Shown piece by piece: positions 22,872-33,517 of a stretch of 64,000 nt of DNA. A program made the translations under genes and the position numbers. The stretch is from Mycobacterium sp. 852002-50816_SCH5313054-b (GTDB lineage: Bacteria; Actinomycetota; Actinomycetes; Mycobacteriales; Mycobacteriaceae). The stretch's first letter is position 1. Each line of letters begins with the position of its first letter. The DNA lies in the NCBI RefSeq assembly GCF_001667185.1, contig NZ_LZIC01000037.1, positions 1-64,000 on the forward strand, read 5' to 3'. The notes beneath the pieces were generated by a model that was given only the letters and a program-made list of their open reading frames with translations, was not told where the DNA came from and did no database searches.

Positions 22872-24347
22872 ATGGTGACACGCGAACCCTCCGTGGCCGT
22901 CGTCGGAGCGGGCATGTCGGGGCTGTGCATGGCAATCGCGTTGCTGCGCAGCGGCATTGACGACGTCACGATCTATGAGAAGGCCGACGAGGTGGGCGGC
23001 ACCTGGCGGGAAAACACCTACCCCGGCCTGACCTGCGACGTGCCGTCGCGCGTCTACCAGTACACCTTCGCCACGAAGCCCAACTGGTCGCACATGTTCT
23101 CCCCCGGCGGCGAGATCCAGGCGTATTTCCGCGGTGTCGCCGACCAATTCGGGCTGCGGGACCGGATCCGGTTCGGCACCGAAGTCGTCAGCGCCCGGTT
23201 CGACAACGACCGTTGGGTGGTGCGCACGGACGCCGGCGACGAGGCCGGGGCAGAGTCCGAGGTCGACTTCCTGATCTCGGCGACCGGCGTGCTGCACCAT
23301 CCCCGGATGCCGTCGATCGCCGGCCTGGACGACTTCGCCGGCCACGTCTTCCACTCCGCGCGCTGGGATCATTCCGTCGAGCTGGCGGGGCGCCGAATCG
23401 CGGTGATCGGCAACGGATCCACCGGAGTGCAGCTTGTCTGCGGGCTGGCCGGCGTGGCGGGCAGGGTCTTGCTGTTCCAGCGCACCGCGCAGTGGATCGT
23501 CCCGATGCCCAACCCGCCGTACTCCAGGTTCGCCAGTCGCAGTCACCGAGCCGTTCCGTGGCTGGACCGGCTGGCGTACCGGGCCTACAGCCTGATCTTC
23601 GACACCTTCGCGGTCGCGTTGACCAAGCCGGGGCTGCGGCGAGCGGCGATGGGGGCGCTGTGCCGCGCCAGCCTGCGCCGGGTGCGCGACCCCGACTTGC
23701 GCGCGGCGCTCACGCCCTCGTATCAGCCGATGTGCAAGCGGTTGGTGGTGTCCGGCGAGTTCTACCGGGCGATCCAGCGCGACGACGTCGAGCTGGTGAC
23801 GGCCGGCGTCGACCACGTGGAATCGCGGGGCATTGTGACCGACGACGGCACACTGCACGAGGCGGACATCATCGTGGCATGCACCGGGTTCGACACGCAC
23901 GCGTTCTTCCGGCCGATGCGCCTGACCGGCCGCGACGGCATCGCCGCCGACGACGTGTGGCGCGACGGGCCGAGCGCGTACCGGACCGTGGCGATGCCCG
24001 GTTTCCCCAACTTCTTCATGCTGCTGGGGCCGCACAGCCCGGTGGGCAACCACTCGCTCACCGCGGTCGCCGAGCACCAGGCCGAGCACATCCTGGGCTG
24101 GATCCAGCGCTGGCGCCGCGGCGAATTCGACACGGTCGAGCCGACGCAATCGGCGACCGAGAGTTACAACGACAAGCTGCGCGCCGCGATGCCGGACACC
24201 GTGTGGACCACCGGCTGCGACAGCTGGTACCTGAACAAGGACGGGGTGCCCGAGGTGTGGCCCTTCACGCCGGCCGAACACCGCGCGATGCTGGCCAAAA
24301 CGGATCTGCGAGAGTACGACTTGCGCAGGCGCGTGGCCACGCGCTGA
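22872..24347 (+). CDS. Flavin-dependent Baeyer-Villiger-type monooxygenase
   Basis: This 491-residue FAD/NAD(P)H monooxygenase has an N-terminal GAGMSG dinucleotide fold, GGTWREN-TYPG near residue 42, and GNGSTG as the second Rossmann motif. FAGHVFHSARWD (around 155-167) matches the FxGxxxHxxxW fingerprint of Baeyer-Villiger and related class B monooxygenases. It would insert oxygen next to a ketone or oxidise S/N atoms. ATG at 22872; a GTG three bases later is also possible. It is divergent from ald across 96 bases and is the first gene of a tight three-gene operon. Confidence 0.92.
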   Translation: MVTREPSVAVVGAGMSGLCMAIALLRSGIDDVTIYEKADEVGGTWRENTYPGLTCDVPSRVYQYTFATKPNWSHMFSPGGEIQAYFRGVADQFGLRDRIRFGTEVVSARFDNDRWVVRTDAGDEAGAESEVDFLISATGVLHHPRMPSIAGLDDFAGHVFHSARWDHSVELAGRRIAVIGNGSTGVQLVCGLAGVAGRVLLFQRTAQWIVPMPNPPYSRFASRSHRAVPWLDRLAYRAYSLIFDTFAVALTKPGLRRAAMGALCRASLRRVRDPDLRAALTPSYQPMCKRLVVSGEFYRAIQRDDVELVTAGVDHVESRGIVTDDGTLHEADIIVACTGFDTHAFFRPMRLTGRDGIAADDVWRDGPSAYRTVAMPGFPNFFMLLGPHSPVGNHSLTAVAEHQAEHILGWIQRWRRGEFDTVEPTQSATESYNDKLRAAMPDTVWTTGCDSWYLNKDGVPEVWPFTPAEHRAMLAKTDLREYDLRRRVATR

Positions 24348-24361
24348 GGGGAGGGCCCACG

Positions 24362-25270
24362 ATGTTCACCGTCGACGACCAGGCGGCGGGTCCGCACGAC
24401 GCGTCGATCGACCACGAGCGGCTGGTCCTCGAGGCGCGTGACGTCGAGTTCGACTGGGCGAAGCTGCCGTTCCACTACGTGCCGGGCGAGCCGTTCGTCA
24501 CGCACGTCCTCAACGTCCTGCACCTGCTGCTGCCGGCGGGCGAGGAGTTCTTCGTCGACGCGTTCAAGCGGGCGCTGCCCTTGATCAAGGACGATCAGCT
24601 GCGCCTGGACGTCCAGGGATTCATCGGCCAGGAGGCCGTGCACTCGCAGGCACACGCCGACGTGCTCGCCCACTTCGCCGCCGCCGGGGTCGACGTGACC
24701 CCGTACACCGACCAGATCAGGTGGCTGTTCGAGAAGCTGCTGGGGCCCAGGCCGGGGTGGGGCCGGCGACGGCAGCACCGCTGGCTGCTGGAACAGGTTT
24801 CGTTCGTGTCGGCGATCGAGCACTACACCGCCATTCTGGGGGAGTGGGTGCTCGACTCGCCCGCGCACGACGCCATCGGCACCAACCCCGTGATGCTGGA
24901 CATGCTGCGCTGGCACGGCGCCGAAGAGGTCGAGCACAAGGCCGTCGCCTTCGACACCATGCAGCATCTGCGGGCCGGCTACCTGCGGCGGGTGCGCGCC
25001 CAATGGGTGGTGACGCCGGGCATCCTGCTGCTGTGGATTCGCGGCGTCCGGTTTTTGTACTCGGTGGACCCGTACCTGCCGCCGGGCAGCAAGGCCCGCT
25101 GGCGGGACTACGTTCGGACGGCGCGGCGCGGTTTGCTGCCCGGGCCGCTGCGGTTCGTGCGGGTGGTCGGCAACTACTACCGGCCGGGTTTCCACCCGTC
25201 CCAGTTGGGCGGCCTCGGGGCGGCGGTCGACTACCTGGCGGTCTCGCCCGCCGCGCGCGCGTCGCACTGA
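24362..25270 (+). CDS. Predicted metal-dependent hydrolase, ferritin-like (PF10118-type)
   Basis: This 302-residue all-helical protein matches the family annotated as predicted metal-dependent hydrolase. Its spaced Glu/His motifs, GQEAVHSQAH near 82, SAIEHYTA near 154 and WHGAEEVEHKAVAFD near 182, look like a di-iron ferritin-like four-helix centre; that interpretation is inference. Family members often neighbour P450 or Baeyer-Villiger genes. It lies 14 bases after the monooxygenase and three bases before the alpha/beta hydrolase, so the three are almost certainly co-expressed. The ATG at 24362 has GAGGGGAGGG upstream. Confidence 0.86.
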   Translation: MFTVDDQAAGPHDASIDHERLVLEARDVEFDWAKLPFHYVPGEPFVTHVLNVLHLLLPAGEEFFVDAFKRALPLIKDDQLRLDVQGFIGQEAVHSQAHADVLAHFAAAGVDVTPYTDQIRWLFEKLLGPRPGWGRRRQHRWLLEQVSFVSAIEHYTAILGEWVLDSPAHDAIGTNPVMLDMLRWHGAEEVEHKAVAFDTMQHLRAGYLRRVRAQWVVTPGILLLWIRGVRFLYSVDPYLPPGSKARWRDYVRTARRGLLPGPLRFVRVVGNYYRPGFHPSQLGGLGAAVDYLAVSPAARASH

Positions 25271-25273
25271 CGC

Positions 25274-26182
25274 ATGGCCGCAACGACTTCGAGCGTTACC
25301 GCCTCCGACGGCGTCACCCTGGCGGTGCACCGGTACACCGAGATCGACGCGGCGCGCCCGACCATCCTCGCCATCCACGGCTGGCCCGACAATCACCACC
25401 TCTGGGACGGGGTGGCTCAGGTACTCGATGAGAATTACCCCGGCCGCTACAACGTCGTGGCTTACGACGTGCGGGGCGCCGGCGAATCATCGCGCCCCGC
25501 AAGGCGATCCGACTACGCCTTCGCGCAACTGGTGTCCGACGCCGGCGCGGTCATCGACAGCCTCGGCGTCGGGCGGGCCCACCTGCTGGCCCACGACTGG
25601 GGCTCGATTGCGGCCTGGGCGGCCGTCACCGACGACACCGTGATGGCCAAAGTAGCGTCGTTCACGTCGATTTCGGGGCCGCACCTGCAGTACGCGGGCC
25701 GATTCCTGCGCTCGGCGCGCACGCCGCGGGCCGTGGGCCAGGTCGCGATGCAGCTGCTCGGGTCGCTGTATATCGCGTTCTTCCTGTGCCCCGGCGTGCC
25801 GGAGCTCGCGTTCCGCTCCCGGATCGGCGTGCTAGTCCTGGACGCCCTCGAGCGCATCGGCCGCCCGCGCACGCGCGTCCGGCGCGACCCGACGCCGCGA
25901 TCCATCACCGACTACGTCACCGGGCTCAAGCTGTACCGCGCGAACATGCCCGGGCCGATGCTGTCGCCCGGGCCGCGGCTGCCGCAGACCACCGTCGCCG
26001 TGCAGACCCTGGTGCCGCGCCGGGACATCTTCGTCACGCCCGCGCTGCAGCGGTTCACCGGCGCAATTCCGGCCGGCGGCAGGGTGATTCCGATCGAGGG
26101 CGGGCACTGGGTGGTCACGTCACGCCCGGAGGTCATCGCCGAGTTGACCGCCGAATGGGTCGATCGGCACGTCAACGCTTGA
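25274..26182 (+). CDS. Alpha/beta hydrolase, epoxide-hydrolase-like
   Basis: This 302-residue alpha/beta hydrolase has HGWPDNHHLW near residue 36 as the oxyanion region and a nucleophile elbow LAHDWGS near residue 110. There the nucleophile is Asp rather than Ser, pointing to epoxide hydrolase or dehalogenase chemistry. The general-base histidine is in EGGHWVV near 275. It resembles the N-terminal half of M. tuberculosis EphD but lacks the fused SDR domain. Following a monooxygenase and a ferritin-like protein, it could open an epoxide or ester made upstream in a degradation route. It overlaps the convergent GNAT gene by 11 bases. Confidence 0.88.
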   Translation: MAATTSSVTASDGVTLAVHRYTEIDAARPTILAIHGWPDNHHLWDGVAQVLDENYPGRYNVVAYDVRGAGESSRPARRSDYAFAQLVSDAGAVIDSLGVGRAHLLAHDWGSIAAWAAVTDDTVMAKVASFTSISGPHLQYAGRFLRSARTPRAVGQVAMQLLGSLYIAFFLCPGVPELAFRSRIGVLVLDALERIGRPRTRVRRDPTPRSITDYVTGLKLYRANMPGPMLSPGPRLPQTTVAVQTLVPRRDIFVTPALQRFTGAIPAGGRVIPIEGGHWVVTSRPEVIAELTAEWVDRHVNA

Positions 26183-26681
26183 GCCGGTATCCGACGTGCG
26201 CCACCTTGAGACCGGGCAGCGGCTCCCAGTCGAGGGTGCGGCCGTCGACGCGAAAGCCGTTCTTCTCGTAGAAGCTGCGCGCCTTGGCGTTGTGCACGGC
26301 GCACCACAGGATCACGTCACCGGACGGGTGCGAGCCGAGGACCTCGTCGAGCATGCGGCCCCCGAGCCCGTGCCGCTGGCATTCCTCGGCGACATAGAGC
26401 GCGTCGACGAGCAGGTCATCGGGCCGGTCGGAATCCGGCCCGAAGATGGCCACCCCGAGCGTGCGGCCGCCGGCCTCGGCGACCCACATGCGCCACCCGA
26501 CGCGCTTCAGGCTCTGCGGGTAGATCTCGGCGACCCAACGTTTCGGCGGCCCGAGCAGGTCGAGCACCTGGGGCAGCAGTATCCCGGCCCACGACCGCCG
26601 CCACACCGGGTAGTGCATCGCCGCGACCTCGGCGAAATCGTCCGGCGTGGCTTCCCGGATCGCGATGTCGCCGGCCTCCAC
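26172..26681 (-). CDS. GNAT-family N-acetyltransferase
   Basis: This 169-residue Gcn5-related acetyltransferase starts with GTG. Acetyl-CoA pyrophosphate-binding residues lie in CQRHGLGGRMLDEVL near 103-117. The C-terminal NAKARSFYEKNGFRVDG is the usual GNAT motif B. It resembles Rv2775 in type and neighbourhood. It begins nine bases after the TetR gene on the same strand, so both are probably transcribed together. Substrate unknown; small amines or antibiotics are typical. Confidence 0.88.
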   Translation of the reverse strand: MEAGDIAIREATPDDFAEVAAMHYPVWRRSWAGILLPQVLDLLGPPKRWVAEIYPQSLKRVGWRMWVAEAGGRTLGVAIFGPDSDRPDDLLVDALYVAEECQRHGLGGRMLDEVLGSHPSGDVILWCAVHNAKARSFYEKNGFRVDGRTLDWEPLPGLKVAHVGYRLKR

Positions 26682-26690
26682 ACGCTAAGG

Positions 26691-27326
26691 CTACGGCCGC
26701 CCTTCCAGATAGGCCGCCAGCGCGTTCGTCAGACCCCGCCGCGCCATGTCGAGGTCGGCATAGGAGCCCAGCTGGCGCTCGGAAACCAGGCCGCGCATCG
26801 CGCCCGGGATGAGGGCGGCCACCTCGCGCAACCGGTCCGGGTCGACGTCCAGGCCGGCGAAGGCGTGCTGGCAGGTCTCCAGCCAGCTCTTGCCCCAGGA
26901 GAACAGCTCGGCGGCGGTGCGCGGGTAGAGGCGCTCCAGCTCGCGGGGGTCGCGGGGGAGCGCGGCGCGCAGGTTTTCGATCGCGCGCGAGTCCGCCGAG
27001 GCCAGGCCGCGGTACAGGGTGTCGATGATGGCGCCGACGCGTTCGCGCAGGGGCGCCTCGGGCCGTACCGGCCCCGACAGCACGGAGAAGGTGGCGGCGC
27101 GCCGCTCCGCGGTGCGGTGCAGCACGGCCGCCCAGAATCCGTCGGCGTCGCCGAACTGGTATTGCACCGCGCCCCAGGTGGCCCCGATGTCCTTGGCGAT
27201 GCGGTTGGCCGACACCGAGCCCGGCTCGCCCGAGGCCAGCGACTTCAGGGCGGCCTCGAGCATGCTCTCGCGCGTCGCGTGGCCGCGCCGGTTGGGGCGC
27301 CGTTCGACGACCTTCGCCTCGGCCAT
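26691..27326 (-). CDS. TetR-family transcriptional regulator
   Basis: This 211-residue regulator has an N-terminal helix-turn-helix (about 18-65, including SANRIAKDIGATWGAVQYQFGD) and a helical ligand-binding C-terminal domain. It is transcribed divergently from the Rieske oxygenase gene across an 79-base gap that holds an imperfect inverted repeat (27332-27356). The simplest model is a repressor of that operon and of itself, relieved by a lipid or aromatic substrate or CoA ester. Inducer unknown. GNAT follows on the same message. Confidence 0.9.
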   Translation of the reverse strand: MAEAKVVERRPNRRGHATRESMLEAALKSLASGEPGSVSANRIAKDIGATWGAVQYQFGDADGFWAAVLHRTAERRAATFSVLSGPVRPEAPLRERVGAIIDTLYRGLASADSRAIENLRAALPRDPRELERLYPRTAAELFSWGKSWLETCQHAFAGLDVDPDRLREVAALIPGAMRGLVSERQLGSYADLDMARRGLTNALAAYLEGRP

Positions 27327-27331
27327 CCGCC

Positions 27332-27356
27332 TACCCTATCATTTTCATAGAGGGTA
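27332..27356. promoter_or_regulatory. Candidate TetR operator in divergent promoter
   Basis: TACCCT (27332-27337) and AGGGTA (27351-27356) form exact inverted arms separated by 13 AT-rich bases (ATCATTTTCATAG). The 25-base site lies six bases from the TetR start and 50 bases before the Rieske start. The position fits an autoregulatory operator controlling both directions. Confidence 0.55.
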
Positions 27357-27405
27357 CTGTGGTTCTGTCACGATCCGAGGAGGGGCGCTCAGATGGCAGG
27401 GCTCG

Positions 27406-28413
27406 ATGGCTAGGCCGCCGTTGTCGATGAAACCGACCGGATGGTTCCAGGTCGCCTGGTCCGACGAGATCGGCGTGGGCGACGTGCACCGGATGAAGTA
27501 CTTCGACCAGGAGATGGTCGCCTGGCGCGCCGAGTCGGGCGAGCTCACGGTGATGAACGCGTACTGCGAACACCTGGGCGCGCACCTCGGCTACGGCGGG
27601 AAGGTGATCGGCGAGGTGCTGCAGTGCCCGTTCCACGGGTGGCAGTGGAACTCCGAGGGCCGCAACGTCTGCATCCCTTACCAGGATCGGCCGAACCGCG
27701 GCCGGCGGATGCGCACCTACCCGGTGGTGGAGCGCAACGAGTCGGTCTACATCTGGCACGACGCCGACCGCCGCGACCCGTATTTCGACGCGCCCGACGT
27801 GTTCGGCTCGTTCGAGGACGGCCGCGGTGCGGGCGATTACTACCCGCAACAGCGGCTGCTGCGCCAGGGCCTGGAACTGCATCCGCAGTACGTGCTCGAA
27901 AACGGGGTGGACTTCGCGCATTTCAAGTTCGTGCACAACACCCCGATCGTGCCGGTGTTCACCCGCCACGACTTCGCCGACCCGGTGTCCTTCGTGGACT
28001 TCACCATCACCTTCGAGGGCGACGACGGCCAGCAGATCGAGGATGTCAACAGCGGTGTGCAGGCCATCAACGGCGGGCTGGGCATCGCCGTCACCAAGAG
28101 CTGGGGGATGGTGGACAACCGCACCATCTCCGCGGTCACCCCGGTCGACGAATTCACCTCCGACGTCCGGTTCATGGTCTCCATCGGCCGCCCCGAGGAC
28201 GGCGCGGGCAAGGACCCCGCGCGTGCCGAGCGCAAGGCGGCCGAATTCGGGCGGGAAGTGATACGGCAGTTCGAGCAGGACATCGAGATCTGGCGGCACC
28301 AGCGCTACTCCGACCCGCCCGCGCTGGCCCCCGACGAGTACGAGGGCTTCACCGCAATCCGCACGTGGGCAAAGCAGTTCTATCCCGACGTCTACGCGTC
28401 TCAGAAAGGCTGA
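27406..28413 (+). CDS. Rieske [2Fe-2S] aromatic-ring/steroid hydroxylase-type oxygenase
   Basis: This 335-residue terminal oxygenase resembles the KshA-like Rieske monooxygenases. The Rieske cluster ligands are in YCEHLGAH (C-x-H) and QCPFHGW (C-x2-H), about residues 47-72. Mononuclear iron ligands lie in ENGVDFAHFKFVH near 165-177, with the acid presumably near WRHQRYSDPP. It needs electrons from a separate reductase and ferredoxin, neither of which is in the window. The ATG at 27406 (MARPPLSMKPTGWFQVAWSD) has GGAGGGG about 20 bases upstream. A DapB-like dehydrogenase follows after six bases. Steroid or aromatic substrate inferred only. Confidence 0.9.
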   Translation: MARPPLSMKPTGWFQVAWSDEIGVGDVHRMKYFDQEMVAWRAESGELTVMNAYCEHLGAHLGYGGKVIGEVLQCPFHGWQWNSEGRNVCIPYQDRPNRGRRMRTYPVVERNESVYIWHDADRRDPYFDAPDVFGSFEDGRGAGDYYPQQRLLRQGLELHPQYVLENGVDFAHFKFVHNTPIVPVFTRHDFADPVSFVDFTITFEGDDGQQIEDVNSGVQAINGGLGIAVTKSWGMVDNRTISAVTPVDEFTSDVRFMVSIGRPEDGAGKDPARAERKAAEFGREVIRQFEQDIEIWRHQRYSDPPALAPDEYEGFTAIRTWAKQFYPDVYASQKG

Positions 28414-28419
28414 CCTTCG

Positions 28420-29508
28420 ATGAATGCACCCGCTCGACCGATCCGCGTCTTCCAGGTGGCCACCGGAAACGTCGGTTCGGAGATGATCAAGCGGATCGCC
28501 ACGCAGCCCGACCTGGAACTCATTGGCGTGCATTGCTATTCGCCGGACAAGATCGGACGCGACGCCGGCGAGCTCGCGGGCATCGGGCCCAACGGGGTGA
28601 CGGCCACCGGCACGATCGAGGAGATCATCGCCGCCAAGCCGGACGTCCTGACGTTTCACGGCGTGTTCCCCGACGAGGACCTCTACGTCAAAGTGCTCGA
28701 GGCGGGCATCAACATCGTCACCACCGCCGACTGGATCACCGGCTGGCACCGCGACAGGAACCATCCGCACCCGTCGGGAAAGCCGGTGACCCAGCTCCTC
28801 GCCGAGGCCTGCAAGAAGGGCGGCGCGACGTTCTACGGAACGGGGATGAACCCGGGCCTGAACCAGATCCTCGGCGTGGTGTGTTCGGCCGACGTCGCCG
28901 ACATCGAGAACGTCACCACCATCGAATCCGTCGACGTCTCCTGCCACCATTCCAAGGACACCTGGATCGAGGTGGGCTATGGCCGGCCGGTCGACGACCC
29001 GGAGATCCCAGCGAAGCTGGAGAAGTACACCCGCGTCTTCGCCGACAGCGTGCTGATGATGGCCGACTGCTTCGAGCTGCCCCTGGACGAGGTGAAGTTC
29101 AGCTACGAGTTGGGCGCCTGCACCAAGGACGTCGACCTGGGCTGGTACACGCTGCCGAAGGGCTCGCTGGGCGGCAACTACCTCAAGTACCAGGGCATGG
29201 TGGACGGGGTGCCCCGAGTCGAGACGCACCTGGAGTGGCAGATGACGCCGCACACCGATCCGAGCTGGAACATCAAGGGCTGCTACATCACCCAGATCAA
29301 GGGCGACCCGTGCGTCTACAACAAGCACATGATCTTCCCCAAGCGCGGCGTCGACCTGTCCAATCCGGACAACTTCGCCTCGATCGGCATGACCGTGACC
29401 GGCATGCCCGCCCTCGCCGCCATCAAGTCGGTGGTGGCGGCGCGACCGGGGCTGATCACCAGCGCCGACCTACCGCTGCGCGGGTTCGCGGGGCGGTTCA
29501 CGAGATAG
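28420..29508 (+). CDS. DapB-like NAD(P)-binding dehydrogenase
   Basis: This 362-residue protein has an N-terminal Rossmann fold (VFQVATGNVGSEMIKRIA) related to dihydrodipicolinate reductase and to 2,4-diaminopentanoate dehydrogenase. A longer C-terminal domain has GTGMNPGLNQILG near 142 and KHMIFPKRGVDL. It lacks the DapB catalytic HHPHK motif, so it is not the lysine-pathway enzyme (true dapB is at 30995). It is co-transcribed with the Rieske oxygenase and could oxidise or reduce an intermediate of the same degradation route. No reaction can be assigned. Confidence 0.87.
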   Translation: MNAPARPIRVFQVATGNVGSEMIKRIATQPDLELIGVHCYSPDKIGRDAGELAGIGPNGVTATGTIEEIIAAKPDVLTFHGVFPDEDLYVKVLEAGINIVTTADWITGWHRDRNHPHPSGKPVTQLLAEACKKGGATFYGTGMNPGLNQILGVVCSADVADIENVTTIESVDVSCHHSKDTWIEVGYGRPVDDPEIPAKLEKYTRVFADSVLMMADCFELPLDEVKFSYELGACTKDVDLGWYTLPKGSLGGNYLKYQGMVDGVPRVETHLEWQMTPHTDPSWNIKGCYITQIKGDPCVYNKHMIFPKRGVDLSNPDNFASIGMTVTGMPALAAIKSVVAARPGLITSADLPLRGFAGRFTR

Positions 29509-29522
29509 CGCGGTCAGGGCCC

Positions 29523-32177
<2,655 letters not shown>

Positions 32178-32181
<4 letters not shown>

Positions 32182-32633
32182 GCAAGACGCTGCTGATCGT
32201 GCACCACACCCCGTCGCCGCACACCCAGGAGATGTTCGAGGCGGTCGTTTCCGGGGCCACCGACCCGGAGATCGAAGGCGTGGAGGTGGTGCGGCGGCCC
32301 GCGCTCACCCTCTCGCCGGCCGACATGCTCGAGGCCGACGGCTACGTGCTCGGCACCCCGGCCAACCTGGGGTACATGAGCGGCGCGCTCAAGCACGCGT
32401 TCGACGTCTGCTACTACCCGTGCCTCGACGCGACGCGCGGGCGGCCGTTCGGCGTGTACTTGCACGGCAACGAGGGCACCGAGGGAGCCGAGCGGGGCAT
32501 CGAGTCCATCACGACCGGGCTGGGTTGGACGAAAGCGGCGCCGACCGTGGTGGTTTCGGGCAAGCCCAGCAAGGCCGACCTGGAATCGTGCTGGGAGCTG
32601 GGCGCGACGGTGGCCGCCCAGCTGATGGGATGA
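32178..32633 (+). CDS. Flavodoxin-like NAD(P)H-dependent reductase
   Basis: This 151-residue flavodoxin-fold protein matches Rv2771c. The FMN phosphate loop is HHTPSPHTQEM near 9-19. A second flavin segment is LGTPANLGYMSGALKHAFD near 58-76. It probably binds FMN and transfers electrons as a small quinone- or flavin-reductase. It is the third gene of the dapB operon with an ATGA junction. The convergent thioesterase ends 12 bases later. Confidence 0.88.
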
Positions 32634-32645
32634 GCGGCGGCCCGG

Positions 32646-33455
32646 CTAGGTGTAGGTCGGCTGGAACGCGTCGGCGGGCTGGGCGATCGCCAGCGCCGTG
32701 CTGGAGCCGATGGGGCCGTGCCGGTCGAACAGGATCGCGCTGCCGGTGGCCACACCCGCAGTGCCGTAATGGCTTTGGGCCGCGAGCCCGAGGAACTCGC
32801 CGTCGGGCAGGCGGCTGGCGGTGACGGTGTAGTCGGCGTTGATGTACCGCAAACCGCCAGTGCCCCAATGGGTGAGCGAACTGGTGATGTCGCCGACGAA
32901 TCCCAGCCGGGTGAACGGCGTGAGCGGATAACCCCGCACCATCGGGCGGAACAGTCGCGTCCACGCGAACTTCTGGGAATGCGCCTGTTCCCACTCGCCC
33001 GCCGCGATGCCCGGGCTACCCCCGAGCGTGGCCCCGTAGCCCCAGATGAGGAACGGCATGTCCGCCGGGAAGCCGTCGGAGCCGGGCGGAAGCGGCGGCA
33101 TCTCGACGGGGCCGGACCACACCTCCCCCTCGGGGTGCTCGCCGCGCCGCAGGAACAGCGCGCTGGCCCGCGCGACGATCTGCCCGTTCTGCACCAGCGC
33201 GCCGTCGACGAGCTTGATGCGCCGGCCTTCGCGCTGCACCGAGGTCCGAAGCTGAACCGGCTCGGGCAGGACGGGGCGCAGCAGATCGACGGTCAGGCGG
33301 GCGGGCTGGAGGTCGGGATCGACCCCGGATCGCTCTATTCCCCACGCCAGCAGGCCGCCGACGTTCTGGCCGCCCAGCGCCGTGCCCCACGGTCCCCGCG
33401 TCATCGCCCCCGGCAGGAAGGAGTCGCCGTCGACAGTGAAGAACGCCTCGGGCAT
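32646..33455 (-). CDS. TesB-like acyl-CoA thioesterase family protein
   Basis: This protein of about 269 residues has double hot-dog thioesterase features (PF13622 type). The N-terminal FFTVDGDSFLPGAMTRGPWG leads into LGGQNVGGLLAWG, where the first hot-dog helix lies. A second repeat contains LTHWGTGGLRYINADYTV. It would hydrolyse acyl-CoA, consistent with the FadD and acyl-CoA carboxylase genes that diverge from it across about 60 bases. ATG 33455 was chosen; a GTG at 33479 would add eight residues. The catalytic residues are not obvious. Confidence 0.84.
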   Translation of the reverse strand: MPEAFFTVDGDSFLPGAMTRGPWGTALGGQNVGGLLAWGIERSGVDPDLQPARLTVDLLRPVLPEPVQLRTSVQREGRRIKLVDGALVQNGQIVARASALFLRRGEHPEGEVWSGPVEMPPLPPGSDGFPADMPFLIWGYGATLGGSPGIAAGEWEQAHSQKFAWTRLFRPMVRGYPLTPFTRLGFVGDITSSLTHWGTGGLRYINADYTVTASRLPDGEFLGLAAQSHYGTAGVATGSAILFDRHGPIGSSTALAIAQPADAFQPTYT

Positions 33456-33517
33456 GATGGCGGAATCCTCGATCGTCACCGCTATCACGATAGGGCAGGA
33501 GGATAGAGGGACCGGGC

